Shown in pieces: positions 14,048-26,300 of a stretch of DNA of 64,000 bases. The translations under genes were made by a program, and so were the position numbers. Position 1 is the stretch's first letter, and each line of letters starts with the position of its first letter. The notes below the pieces were generated by a model that had not been told where the DNA came from, ran no database searches, and saw only the letters and a list, made by a program, of their open reading frames with translations. The stretch is from Nemopilema nomurai (Eukaryota; Cnidaria; Scyphozoa; Rhizostomeae; Rhizostomatidae), in the NCBI GenBank assembly GCA_003864495.1, contig ML133488.1, positions 2,487,193 to 2,551,192 of the forward strand, written 5' to 3'.

Positions 14048-17000
14048 GTGAGAAGAGTTCCCTCTATAGCGTCAATTGTTTTTCTTTTTGATTGATATGA
14101 AGCCCCATTTAGTCACAGTCAAGCATCTTTTTTTTCTCACCGGCACCTACAATGAATTTACTTTGTTTTGTTTGCACTGTCTTGCTGAATGCCTTAATTT
14201 GCAACTGACCAAAACAGTTCAGTTTTGTTTTTTGAATTATCCTTCCACTGCTTGATATATGCATAATGATACGCTGTGTTGTAAATGTAGATGTAGTTGG
14301 TCTTGTTGCTTCATGTGCCTGTGATGTACGGTTCTTATTTCTTTTTATATTCTTTGCAGTCTCGACTTCAACGGTACAGCCTACGCAAGCCCCAGGTAAA
14401 TTCATTGCTCAACAGAACCTGCTAAGATTTGGATCCTCAGTTTCAGCTTATTGTTTATGTATCGGTGTCTTTAGCTAAAACTAAGGCTTCATTTACCTAA
14501 TTTATGTTTTTTTCAGATCCGTGTGGGAGCATGAACTGCCAAAATGGTGGGACATGCGCAGTTTCGGATGGGAAGGGAGTGTGCCAGTGCCCAGTTGGAC
14601 TGACTGGGACCTTGTGTACCGAAAGTAAGTATTTTAAGCATATATACCATTTCCAAATAAATAGCATATATTTCTAATTTAGAATGAATTGCAGTCACTT
14701 TCGAAGCAAGCCGTAGGAAGCTGTTTGTGACGGGCTTTAGGCCTTATTAATCTGATCATTTGGTGGCATGGTGAAACTGCCAGGGAAAAACAATAAGATT
14801 TTTCTTACCAAGTCCCTCACTGTATTTGCATGATTCCTTGCATGGCTTGAAATATTAGAGAGTTCTAGAAATAAATTCACTGAGCATCATATTCTTTGTA
14901 TACTTATTTCAAGAGGGGATTTTAAAAACAATCTTTCTTGTAGAGGAAATTTCACTTGCTGGAACCATCACACTACCTACTGTTATTGTTAATGGATCGG
15001 CAGTGAATTTGAGTGACAACAAAGTTGTGGATGACCTTAAGAACTTAAAATCAGCGTTTGCAACAGTTCTTGTCAATGCATTCCAGTCAGAGGTACTGCT
15101 TCTAATCAATATTTTAATACTGAATTAGGCAGAATAAATTCTCAATCAATTCATAGCCTGCTTCACAAAACGTTATACACATGCGAAGCAACAGATTCGT
15201 GCAATTATTGAAAATTATCGACAGAGCCAGAGAAATCTGAATTCGTGTTCGCTGAAATCTGAAAAGATTTATGTTTGTAAAAATCTTTATATCCGATTGT
15301 CTTAGTTGCACCGTAAAAATGTCAATATTATCAATGATAGTTTCTTCAAGGCTACTTTCTTAGCTGAAGTTGCGTTAATGTATGAAAAGGCCAAAGCTTG
15401 AAATGAGTTTTATCAAATTTGTTGTGCTCTTACTTGCAGCTTGAACAAAAATTGAAAAAGGGAAACAGTCTGGTGGAAAGAGTAGAAATAACGGGCTTCA
15501 GGTAGTTATGAAGTGCTTTGCATCGAGTATCATACGAGCAATTCAAATCAAGCAATCTCTCTAAGACCCTCCTAAATGTCTTTATTCAACTGTTTCTAGT
15601 TGCCAAGAACTACAGAAGCAAGTTGGTTGGGCTTAACATACCTTGTTAGCTGTCTCTTTGAAAAGTAAATTTCGTTATCAGAATGATTTGAAACATAGCT
15701 CATAGTGATTTTCGGTATAATCAAAGGTACAATGATTTTTTCAGATTTGGAAGTCTTATTGTGGACTTCAGAATCATTCTGAGGACAGGGGGTAGTGTAA
15801 ACCCAGCAGCCTTGCAAAGCAACTTCAGCAGCCTTCTTGGTGATAAATTGGGAGAATCGCGGATTGCAAACTTAACCCTGACAGGTAAAGCATCAAATTC
15901 GAGTCTCTCGAATACATGCAGTTATTCAAATCTGTCGATAGATTTGACAATGTCACCTTTTGGGTAGGTGTGAGAGGATGAACTGTATTTTGGAACAAGG
16001 CGTTTCTCGAAAGTGAAGGAATAGAAGCGAACACAGGGCCGGCGAAACCGGGAGGCGCGGGCTCATGGCCTTCCTGTTTTTTCAAGAGCAAATATTTTTA
16101 AAGCCATGTGGAATAGAATTGAAAGAAGTTTATAAGTAGGGAGAATAGAGGTCAAATATCCTGTAATTTATTTTGCTTAGTAGGTCCCTGACTATGATTT
16201 TATTACCAAAATATTTAGGGGTGGCTGTCTTTAATAAGCCCTTTTATAATCTTCACATTTTGACACCCTCCCCCCAATTTCGAATACAAGTCGCCGGCCT
16301 TGTAATAAATGTGCTAATTTTAAGCCATGATTTCTCGTTTCAATATTGTTCTGTAAAGACTCTCCGTGTGAAACCTCTTAACAAAAGACGTTACCTTGCC
16401 TTTTTTGTAACCTCAGCACCTGTTTTCGTATACCATGGTAATCGGTTGATTTTTCCGCATATAATGGTGCACTGTTAAACACATTTTCAATAAGTCTTAT
16501 ATTCCTTATATTAAGTCATGACTGAAAAGTATAGAAATGGGTGTTGAGTTAATGTGCTAGTCGACACCAGCCAATTAACCTCCATTAATAACTGCCTCGT
16601 CGTAACTGTCTGTCTATTTACAAAAATTTTAAGCCTGTCGATAGAGCGCTAAAATAGGTGTGGCGATAGAGAAATGAATACACTGAATTGATTTATTTCA
16701 GATTTTGATGAGTGCAGTTCAGGGGGATACTGTCACAAAAATGCTGCATGCACCAACGTAGAAGGATATTTTAACTGCAAATGTAAATCTGGTTTCAATG
16801 GAAATGGATTCGTTTGTACTAAAGACGAAAAAGGTAAGATGAAGCAATTTTTCAACCGAAATTTCAATGTTTTCATGAAAGGTCTAAGAATAGGGTCTGC
16901 AGCTAAATCGGATGGAAAATCGAAGCAAAAAAAATGTTCTTTTTCGGATTGATCATCAATATTTTTACTTGCCTTTGCAAATGGCACATATCTATTCAAT

Positions 17001-17749
17001 ATCACATTTTTTAATCTAAATCTTCACCTAGGGTACACTCTGGTTGCCATCATATTGGTAGTTGCCTTTGTCATGCTATTGTTCAGTCTCTTCCTTGCTA
17101 TCACGATCCGACGCAGAAGGAGGACCAAAACATTTGGGCTCAGACATCAAAAGTAAGTTTGAGTTTGATATTTTCTAGAAATATTTTATCAGGGGCCTTG
17201 GAAATAAACAATGAACAAGGCATTGACTTTTATAAGCCTATTCCTACTTCCTCTTGACAGAAGCTTTATGGTGCTTTCTCGCAGGACTAGTTAGGCACCA
17301 CTTTCAAAGCTGTAAGATCAAAGATAAAGATTTTCCTGCTTTTTTAAATGTTGATGCGTTTAGAATACGCCTCCACAGCACAGGAACTGCGATGGGTTAG
17401 ATTTTCATCAGGATGAACAAATCTTTGAAAACAAATTGGCATTCTTAGCAAACATTTTTAGAACATTAATTGCATGCTTTATACTTTAAGATAATATTAA
17501 TTTAAACACAAAAAGGTCTGAAAATATCCAGTGAACAGCTTGATGAGACAAACTGTCTCTAATGGCCATTTTGAAAATTTTCTTTGCAGACAATTCATTG
17601 AGCCTACAGTCACATTTAGAAATGTGAAAACGATACCAGAAGCAAATATAAATGATTTGAAGATGGAAAGTTTTGGGGATGATCCAGTTGATGCAAAGAA
17701 CATGACTGCATTTTATGGGCATAACAATGTTATTGATGAAGAGTATTAA
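210..17749 (+). CDS. Giant EGF-repeat / SEA / transmembrane protein (5' partial)
   Basis: Large type I membrane protein, probably cell-surface or extracellular-matrix; exact function unknown. The first 39 exons (210-14047) each code two calcium-binding-type EGF domains. They are followed by exons 14360-14395 (TP-rich linker, [11 protein letters not shown]), 14517-14624 (EGF with six Cys, no calcium motif), 14944-15092, 15440-15501 and 15745-15884 (together a SEA domain), 16702-16833 (EGF starting DFDEC), 17032-17152 (transmembrane helix then RRRRR stop-transfer) and 17590-17749 (tail ending NVIDEEY, stop TAA). Intron phases match at every downstream junction; all array and EGF exons are phase 1-1, so exon number can change without breaking the frame. 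The SEA domain contains FGSLIVDF, which fits the G/S autocleavage site of cleaving SEA domains. About 302 residues follow the array. The order EGF-SEA-EGF-TM is that of transmembrane mucins such as MUC3/13/17, but the distal part here is EGF array rather than a PTS mucin domain. Many array exons carry one-base indels (see the array entry), so the frame as given is broken there; the downstream exons are clean. Intron 15885-16701 shows no other gene. Confidence 0.85.
14944..15884 (+). other. SEA domain, three exons
   Basis: Exons 14944-15092, 15440-15501 and 15745-15884 (phases 1-0, 0-2, 2-1) join into about 117 residues. Features of a SEA domain are a [19 protein letters not shown] helix, a charged strand region (VERVEITGF), [12 protein letters not shown], and a second helical part ending ANLTLTG. 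The G-S step within FGSLIV matches the position at which mucin and agrin-type SEA domains self-cleave (family consensus GSVVV), so the mature protein may be a non-covalent heterodimer. Two sequons (NGS, NLS) lie in the first exon and two more (NFS, NLT) in the third. Confidence 0.8.
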
Positions 17750-18304
17750 GTCAATCTGATATCGATAGCTGAAGTTGATGTATGTTTGGTAATCTTGAAT
17801 AATCCAGTGGCATGCAAATAGAAATATAATTTATTATTCAGATATTGACTGACTATCGCCTATAACCTATGAAATTAAAAGCATTTGCCTGTCATCAAAA
17901 CACTTGCTTTTAGAAGAATGCAGTTTCATTGTGTTATTCCTGTGTCTGAAATGATAAATGAAACTTCTCTGGCTTGACACAATGATAAGACAGTTCTTTT
18001 TGTATTATAGGGTGAAATAGAGATTGTTTGCTCCAAAAAAATGCAATCTTAGTTTACGTAATTAGTAAAAACTTTCTCAAACACATCTAATTTTCAAACA
18101 ATAAATCATTCATCTAAAGTTAGGTTTTGGAAGTTCACTCTAGCACTTTAATCTCTATTTCAATTGCTTTAGGACTGTTATTTCAGCAGTTTTTTATAGA
18201 AATCTTTGTTCCAACTTACAGAGAAGGAGAAAGTGCGATAATATCCATAAACTTGAAAATAGATTTATGTCATTCAATAGCAAGATTCTTGTTGAAAAAT
18301 TTTT
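17750..18304. other. Convergent 3' intergenic region
   Basis: The EGF/SEA gene (plus) and the CxxC gene (minus) end tail-to-tail 555 bp apart. Plus-strand AATAAA hexamers lie at 18100-18105 and, inside the last exon of the minus-strand gene, at 18329-18334. A minus-strand AATAAA (TTTATT on plus) lies at 17830-17835. If the distal signals are used, the two 3' UTRs overlap. No coding sequence is seen between the two stop codons. Confidence 0.5.
18100..18105 (+). terminator. Candidate polyadenylation signal (AATAAA)
   Basis: First canonical AATAAA after the TAA at 17747-17749 of the EGF/SEA gene, about 350 bp downstream. A second copy is at 18329-18334. The choice between them cannot be made from sequence alone. 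Confidence 0.4.
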
Positions 18305-21300
18305 TTAAGTTGGTTTCAATAACTCATCAATAAAGGTCCATAGTTCACTATGAATAAAACTAGATACAGATTTTGTTTCTTTGCTAATTGCAGGTACATT
18401 AACATCATAACAAAACGCAGGGTCTACATTTAAACAAACAATAGGGTCTGTAGCTTGACAGGTCTTTTCGGAAGGCTTCCTACTTTCACTGAAAAAAAAG
18501 AAATATTCTTAAGATAATCAGACATGAAAGGTAATCTAATATGAAAACACTTTACCATATAACCATGCAGCCGCAGGAAAATTTTTGAGGAACAAAGTTT
18601 TCCTGGAAATATTTTGCAAAAATGCGTTGCAAGAAAAATGTTTTTTCTTTTCTGTTCACAAAAAAGGAAAAAAATGAAGTTGAACAAAATCAATGTATCT
18701 ACAGTAGATGCCTTACCCACATCAAAATGAAGTTCAATATTTACAAAGTGGTTGATTGCATTGCCAAAAATCCTTCAAAATTTCCAACCCTGGTCAACTG
18801 AAAGCCACAAAGCACAAATTTTCTGTCACCAGGACATATAAATGATAGTAATTTTGCTAAAACCTACTTTAAATGTAGTTTGATAGAGAAGGAGTAACAT
18901 AGAGTGGTGTTTATTTATTATAAAAAAATATCAATAATGTTTTCAGGATATCTTTTTCCTCTAATCTTTCTATCTTCGGCAGAAATCTATGTAAAATGTT
19001 TGTCTAGTCCTAGGAAAGACGTTTCTAATGCCCTGGCCCCACTTGTTTTTTTTCAGTTCCTTTCTAGACAGCCCAGAAAAGAGTCTCTTTTTATCTGGCC
19101 AAATACACTTATAATACTAGGGAGGATTTTAGCAAGGAAGTCAAGGATCTTTTCTTACAATTACTACTCTATGTTTCAAAGCAATATTAAGTGTATAGTA
19201 AGGTGTACTTCAAGGCATAAATGTATTAGCAAAGTTTTTTATATTACCTTACAGTTGAACATAACTGGCAGGCAGACTCAACCATAACTCTACAGCAGTA
19301 CCCATAGTGACACGAAGAAAAGGACAGTCTTGCAACTTGTTTTGCATCTGTATCATTATCTAAATCTGAAGAAGCCAGTCCCACTTGTTTCCTGCATTTT
19401 AGGCACATAGGCTCATATTTGATACTGAATGCCTCTCTGTCTTGTAAAACCAAGGATGTATCTGCAGCTGGACTACCTGCAACACGGGTGAGCAAAGTGA
19501 TTCTTGGAGCAATGACATCACCAAAAACCCAGAGGCAAAGCACTCTGTATTCATTAGCATGCCTTTAGGCTTGACTTTGTTATCTGACTAAGTAATAAAT
19601 AAAAATAGTAATAAATAATAATAAATAAGAGCTAGCTAAAACTTTTAAGTTCTGCTAGGACACTAGGACATCTTATCTTATTCTTCAATTGTTAGTTACT
19701 TTAGTTACTAGAAGATGAACATGGAAACTTCAAAAATGTTATACTTACCACCATTGATAGCAAGTATCTTTAATTCCTCATACCACTGCTTCAGCAATGG
19801 GTGAACAGGTGTGTTATGAGCAAGGAAGTCATCTATTAAATAACATGATCATCTTATATGACAACATGTGTCTTTCTTAAACTAATAACATGCCTGCCCT
19901 GTAGATTAAAATCAACCTGAAAAATATGTTTCAATATGCTAAGATACTTTAAACTTGATTCACTGATAACTTAATGGTTGCAATAACTCTCAAGCAAGCT
20001 GCAGATTTAGTGCAATTTACAAAGTAAATACAGAATGCTTTGGTAGCAGTTATAGTATGTGAGGGTCGTACGTTTTTAAAAAGGGTGTTACTAGTAAACT
20101 TTTAATGTAACATCATTAGCTGTGTAAAAATTTTACACTTGACAGATAAGTTAAATGATGTCAGCAAATACTACAATCTGATTCTGGAATAAAGAAAAAA
20201 AACTTAAGATATTTCCTAACCAGAAAGACTGCATTACCCTAATCGTTAACAAGAATTCTTAAGAATTAGGTACTCAGGTTAAGCAAATTGAAAAGAAGAC
20301 TTCCAACCGGAAAATGTGAGGGTCATGACTCACAAACCTCCATATAAAAGATACTTCTTTCTGATTGTCCTTAATAGCTCATTTTCAGTCACCTCTGCAT
20401 GCTTTATATAGTTTTCAGCTACATCAATTGCCAACTTCCCAACAAGTCGAGCACTTCAATGAGCCATAAGTCATGTGATTACAGAAAACATTAAAAGGAA
20501 ATTTAAAAGGCCATTGAACATAGAAGACATTGGTATCAGAATTCTAGAAATGCGCAGTTAATTGACCACCAAAAAATTTGTTGTTGAGGATACTCAGTGC
20601 TCAAAGGGAACATTCATTCCTCTGCATGTTACAATAAAACAAGTACATTAAATACACTGAGGGGCATTCATTTATAAATTTAAATCATACCAAAAGATGT
20701 AAGTAACTAAATCATGTACCTTGGTGAAGATAAGCTTTTAAGAGCCTCAGAAACAGGATTTCCTTTGTCCTGACAAGATAATTCTCTTACTCTGTCATCC
20801 AATGCTTGTTTGCTTGTGATAGGATATTTTTCAAGCTGTATCAGTTGATTCAATTTAAGATCCTGGAGATCCTTAATTAAGGCACCACCCTAAAATGATG
20901 TGACATTATTTTTAAACAAAACTACAATGAAAAAGGTCTCACTTACAAACTTGAACTTTCTAGAAGATTTTTCAAATGTCTTTGACCTCAAATATTCAAA
21001 GCATTCAAATAAGTTCAATGTATGGAAAACACACAACAAATTTACACAAAAAAAAGAACATGTCCATAAGTACAACACATTTTTAGAAAAATTACAAAAT
21101 GTTTTGACTGTTAGAAGTGTCATGGTTTTCTAAAAATTGCACCGTAAAAACTAGAAATGCTATAAAACATAGTCATGTCAAAAGAAACCTTGTGCACTTG
21201 CTTCAACAATAAGGTAAACATTGCAATATACCATATAGCTGTTATGCCAAACATTTATTTCAGCTGGACTATGACATTCACCATCATTTAATCCAGTTCT

Positions 21301-23121
21301 TAAATAAAAGCAATATCATCTTTGCACACCGATATGCAGTCTTTGTAATATGAAAATAGGCGGCGTGCAGCATTTCGCACGCCTTGATTACCTTGCGTGT
21401 GTGATGCCGTGCGATGCGAACTGCTTTTTCTCGGTTTTTCTGATACCTGTTGTCAAGAACTGGGTGCTGCTTTTAAGGAGACCTTTTGTGTTTTAAACTG
21501 AACAGAAACTTATAAAGCTTTGAAACATAAGCAATTTTAGAAAATTTATGCCGCAAATTCTTTTTTGTGTGCGTGCGATGATTAGCACCCTTTGGGCAAT
21601 TTGAGCGTGTGTGGAGGCGATCGCACGCCTCATATTACAAAGACTGAATATGGATTTCAAATAAATAAATCAACTACATCAGTAATTCTGCAGCTTCAGT
21701 CACAATTAATGATCTTACATTATTTACAGTAACAACATTGAGAATAATCTTACATCATGCTGCATATTTATCAACCTGTCCAAAGCATTTGATACAGTCA
21801 ATCAAAATAGATAAGTTAGAGCACTATGGAATTAGGTAAGTAGGTCAGGTTTAAATCATACTCAGATAATACAACTAAAATCGTTTCTGTAAATATTGAG
21901 AACACTACAGAATTGAAAATTAATTGTGGTGTCCCATAAGGGAGCATATTAGGCCCCCTCCTCTTCTTGCTTTATATTAATGATATACATAACTCCTCCA
22001 AAGTCCCTGAATTTTGTCTCTTTGCCGATGACACAAGTATTGTGTTTGCTGTTAAAAGCCTAAACGCACTTGAACAAACAATGAATTATGAACTGAAAAA
22101 TGTTTCTGAATGGCGAAATTTAACTTTCTTATAATAAGACCTCATAAAACTAAAAACCTAAAAATAAATGACGAAAATCTAAAACAAAAAACCTTCTCAA
22201 AGTACCTTGGTGTATTAATTGCTGAAAAACTCAACTGGAAACTACATGCAAATCAATTAAATACTAAAATGTCTAAAAGTATTGGTATCTTTTACAAGTT
22301 AAGTAACATTATATAACTTTTTATTCGATCATGCTCTTTATGGACTATATACTTACCTGGGGTTGTGCTAATAAAACTACTCTTGGACCATTAAAAAGAA
22401 GCTTACCTAAAGCTGTTAGACTAATAGATTTTGCTTTTTACATAGCACACTCAGAACCAATTTTGAAATGTTTCAAATTATAAAACTTAGAAAATCTTTA
22501 TAAGCCTGAAACAGCAAAACTTAGGTTTCAAATTAGCCAGAAAAATCATAGTAACTTTCTTCAAAAGTTGTTTATCAAAACTTGTAAACTACATTGCTAT
22601 AATAGGAGACAATCATCCGATCTTGGTTTCTCTCTGCCCTCTATTTCTACAAATTTCAAAAAAAACTTATTAACATTTTATTGGGTCTGGAACTCCTTGC
22701 CAAATGAACTAAGAACACTTGCTACAAAAATCCCTTCCAAAAAATGATGAAAATATACCTTCTACAGAACTTCTACGCAACTTTAAACTGAGCAACATTT
22801 CCAAATCTATCCCTAAGCAGTGATATTTGCCAGCCAACAGCCAGCCTATATTTTTTTCTATAGATAGCTCTTCACAAGTTTTTTCATATGTGCCCTTTAG
22901 CATAACAAAACTAATGTATCTATTGTATTTAATTAATTTTTGAAATTGCTAATTTTTGTATTTTGACTTTGAATGTTTAGTATATTATGATTAATATTTG
23001 TTTTTGCTGATAAAACTTTTGAGTTTGTGTTTTGACATAGGCTATGTCATAGCTCCCATGTTTAAAACAGCAGTCTGTCTCCATTTGACCTAGTTTCTAA
23101 ACTCACAACATCATTTGACAT
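18305..23121 (-). CDS. Unrecognised 347-residue protein with two CxxC pairs
   Basis: Eight minus-strand exons join in one frame: 23090-23121 (ATG 23119-23121), 21232-21298, 20720-20889, 20338-20453, 19749-19832, 19248-19542, 18556-18651, 18305-18488 (TAA). Every junction has GT-AG and matching phase, and an in-frame TAA lies upstream of the ATG. The protein starts [10 protein letters not shown]. It has a mostly helical N-terminal half ([19 protein letters not shown] around residues 93-111; [16 protein letters not shown] around 139-154), a middle part with CLKC at 203-206 and CQLC at 248-251, and a Cys-rich C-terminal region (CGCMVIC, residues 281-287). No signal peptide or membrane helix is seen. 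The two CxxC pairs suggest a zinc ribbon, as found in some OB-fold nucleic-acid-binding proteins; this is inference and I cannot name the family. The weakest junctions are the acceptor at 19543-19544 (poor pyrimidine tract) and the donors at 20337 (gtttgt) and 23089 (gtcaaa). Intron 1 holds a MITE and a LINE fragment. It starts 207 bp from nxf1 in the opposite direction. Confidence 0.7.
21337..21646. mobile_element. MITE-like element with 17-bp terminal inverted repeats
   Basis: The ends are perfect inverted copies of cagtctttgtaatatga (21337-21353 and 21630-21646). Just inside them, both ends carry related GC-rich sequence (ggcggcgtgc; gcgatcgcacgcc). The 310-bp body has no open reading frame, which fits a non-autonomous DNA transposon. 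It sits in intron 1 of the minus-strand CxxC gene, 38 bp upstream of exon 2. No clear target-site duplication longer than a few bases is visible. Confidence 0.65.
21780..22830 (+). mobile_element. Broken CR1/L2-like LINE, reverse transcriptase 3' part
   Basis: Plus-strand translation gives reverse-transcriptase landmarks: [24 protein letters not shown] near 21925-21990 (the usual Gln of PQGS is a stop), then [11 protein letters not shown] (catalytic FADD) near 22016-22050, followed by thumb-like sequence ([13 protein letters not shown]) and a C-terminal tail with [13 protein letters not shown] residues near 22685-22715. Stops and frameshifts break it, and the endonuclease end is missing. It lies antisense within intron 1 of the CxxC gene. 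The CR1/L2/Rex-like label rests on motif spacing and is tentative. Confidence 0.75.
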
Positions 23122-23328
23122 GCCTGGAGTGGATGATAATAAAAGCTCCCAAAAAGCAAAAACAGATTATCGTCAACAAATAAATTTTTGCCTCACCAAA
23201 TCACATTTGTCATACTCATCAACTTCTGACATTGTATAGATTTGATTCAATTGAATTGGATTGACTTCGTGACTGATTACATTAGTGAAAATTTGCTATT
23301 CCTTTCAAGCACTGAGAAAGAAAACAAC
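23122..23328. promoter_or_regulatory. Short divergent promoter region between the CxxC gene and nxf1
   Basis: Only 207 bp separate the start codons of the minus-strand CxxC gene (23119-23121) and plus-strand nxf1 (23329-23331), so both 5' UTRs and core promoters must lie here or overlap the flanking exons. The sequence is AT-rich and I see no clear TATA box or CpG cluster. A shared bidirectional promoter is inferred from the geometry. Confidence 0.45.
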
Positions 23329-26300
23329 ATGGCGGCTAATTTTCGAAACGCAGTGAGTGCTGCTGGAATATCAATAACAACGAACAGGAATGGGTCTCGA
23401 AGAGTCGGAGGCAACGCTCATATGGATGGAGAAGACGATAATCAATATAGGAATCAAAACAACTATAGAGGATCGTGGAGAGGTAGAGGCCGTGGCGGTC
23501 GAGGTTGGTGGTAATATTTTGTCAATCAAAAGTAGTTTATATTTAAAATTCATTTATTTCGTCATTCTTCATGTGCTATTTTATATCTTGGTTTGAGTTT
23601 CCGTCCTAATTTTGTTTTGCTAGTTCTTTTAAGCCTTTTAAAATCTGCTTTTAAATCAGAATGAGCACATGCTATAGTAGAAAATGGCTCCTACCATGTG
23701 TCGTTCAACTGACCTTAAGGCTTACTGCCACGAATATCCTTGAATTTGATAAAGCTTTGTTAATGTGTTTCCCATGAGCATCACATGCAAAAGAGCTTAA
23801 GTATGCAAAAGCTATGTTTCTCCTGGTTTTAACAATTGTGAAGTTTCTTGATTGTGAGACAAGTCACCTGCTCTTCTAGAGAGCTCTCTTACCTACAGAA
23901 AATTGACGTAATTTTTTGCCTTTCTTTTGCTTCCTCCGCTTCTTTACCAGAAAGATATGCCATCACCTTTATGTAGGATCATACACTTGCTAATTCTTTG
24001 GAGAAATTCTATAAAGTTCATTGTTATGTTTTGCCATTAGTATCAATCTTGGTCCTCTGCTCAATTACTTTTGTGAGCGTTTTCTTAAATTTGACCTCAG
24101 ACTCCTTACACTTAGTATTTGAAGCAGAGCCTTGGCATAGAATTTTTCACAAATTTCAAATTCTCAAACAGTGAAATAAGCACATATCTATTTGCAGAAG
24201 AATAAATAGTGGTTGAGCACTGGTTTTTTGCATTACAGGACGTGGACGATATAATTATCACAGATCGGGGGTAACACCAACATCAAGGTTTGCTGATGAT
24301 GATGGCGATGAATCAATGGGAGAGCAGTTTCGCCAAAGGCCTAGATAGTAAGCTCAGTGTTTTTTGTCTTTTTGGTTGTTTTTTTGATTTATGAAAATTT
24401 AATATATAGCAATATGTGTTGAAGTTTATATCTAATGACAGTTTAGGTTAGGTTTCTTTAGAAGATTTTTTTCTACATTTTCTTGTTTATGGCAAGTTGT
24501 TCTGAAATTATTTCATGTATCATGTCCTTGTGTTGCAGAATAAAACATAAATCTCCTTAAGTACCCCTACGGTACATAAACTTGCAGAATAAAACCACAA
24601 AAGATGTGGTAATGCGCAAAAGTTGTGTATTTAAATCAATTGCATTTCATTTGGCTGATGGAGGAGAGTTCTTTTAAAAAACTCTTACTTTTGTTCAATT
24701 ATTATGATACCAGGATCAAAATTTTGTTATTAAAATTTTATAGCACACCATATGGAAGTAGAGGAAATTACAGCAGAGGGGGCTATAATTCAAATCGATT
24801 TGATAACAAAACAACAGATTCAAGCTGGTTTAAAATCACTGTAAGTCACTCTTGTTTTTGTCAAATTTCAGAAGGAATGCTAGACAGTCATTTTAACAAT
24901 TTTAATTAGAATATTTATGCTAAAAAATATTTCCTTTTTTCTCTCAAGAGTTCGGGCCTTTGTTTGAATTGGGCTATTGCTAGAGAGCCTGATTACATCA
25001 AGCATTTAATCACTTAATAATCAAACCATAAATTCTGTGACATCAGGCCTCTTCAATAGTATTTTAGTGGGCGCGTGCTCAAACACGGGCCTCGCCTTGC
25101 TAAGGCGTACATTTTACCAAAAAATTGTAGCAATCAGGGATCACAATGACAGTTTATTGGTTATTAACTGGATATATATTCAAGTGGTGTTTGCTTTAAC
25201 TTGGCAATAACAATTTCCTCGAAAGAGGGATTGAAAGAAGCAACCGTTTATTTAGATATCAATTGATTTCAAATTCGCAAGGCTCTTTGTATAATAATTA
25301 ACAAGGAGCGCGATTTAAAGGGTGCTTATAAACCAGACACGTGATTTATTGTGTGTCTCTGCAACAACAGTGACATCTCAGTTTGCATATATATATATTT
25401 GAATGAATATATAATGGAGATTCATCGCTCATTTCATTGGGTTGTATGGCCCAGTGGAAGGAGCGTTGGTTTTTGGAGCAGCAAGCTGGAGTTTGATTCC
25501 AACAAAGATTGTGGAAATAATTTTCCTCCTGTCAGCATTTGCCTTATGATTATATATTTGAATGAATATATATATATATATATATATTCATATATATATA
25601 TATTCATTCAAAAACTCATTCTATAAAATGTTTAGACGATAAGATATAAACTCAAAGCAAACAATTTCGTAAGACGTTTCGCTTTTGCTTCATCTGTAAT
25701 ACCTTTACAAATTCAGAGGAGCCTACTTATCAACCTAAATTACAATAGTACAATGAAGCAAAAGCGAAACGTCTTACGAAATTGTTTTCTTTGAGTTTAT
25801 ATATATAAATATATGTATAAATATATTTGAGAAAAAACAAGAAATTCCTTGTCAAATTATCTGCATTTTTATCTGTTTTGTCAAATCTTTCTGAAATATT
25901 TTTGTTTGGCTGCAAGGTAAAGCAATAAATTAATAAAAAGTAAATGTCATATAGGACCCTGAGGACCCCTGCCTAGAGCAGATCCTGGGCTTTTTGGGGA
26001 GCCAATGGCGCTCCCAACTTCCTAATGTTTTATGGCACCAAAGTAGCATGAAAGACAATCACTTAGAGCATAGCTCTCATGACTGTCAAAAGAATAAAGA
26101 TTGCCTAAATCATGTCTTAAGGCTTGTAATTTAAAGTTTATGACTTTAGACTTATTTGTAAATGTTTTTGCCAATTCTAGGTTGTCAATTTTATCTTCTT
26201 TGTTTTCAAAGATTCCTGGTGGTAGACAACATGACAAGAACTGGTTAATGACCAAATTGAAAGGTCAAGTGACTCTGCCATTTGAGTGTGTTGAGGTAAA

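Noticed and set aside
25439..25505. Functional tRNA gene
   Set aside because: A and B boxes are present but no clean cloverleaf is visible, and the segment is flanked by a 21-bp target duplication, so a tRNA-derived SINE is the better reading.
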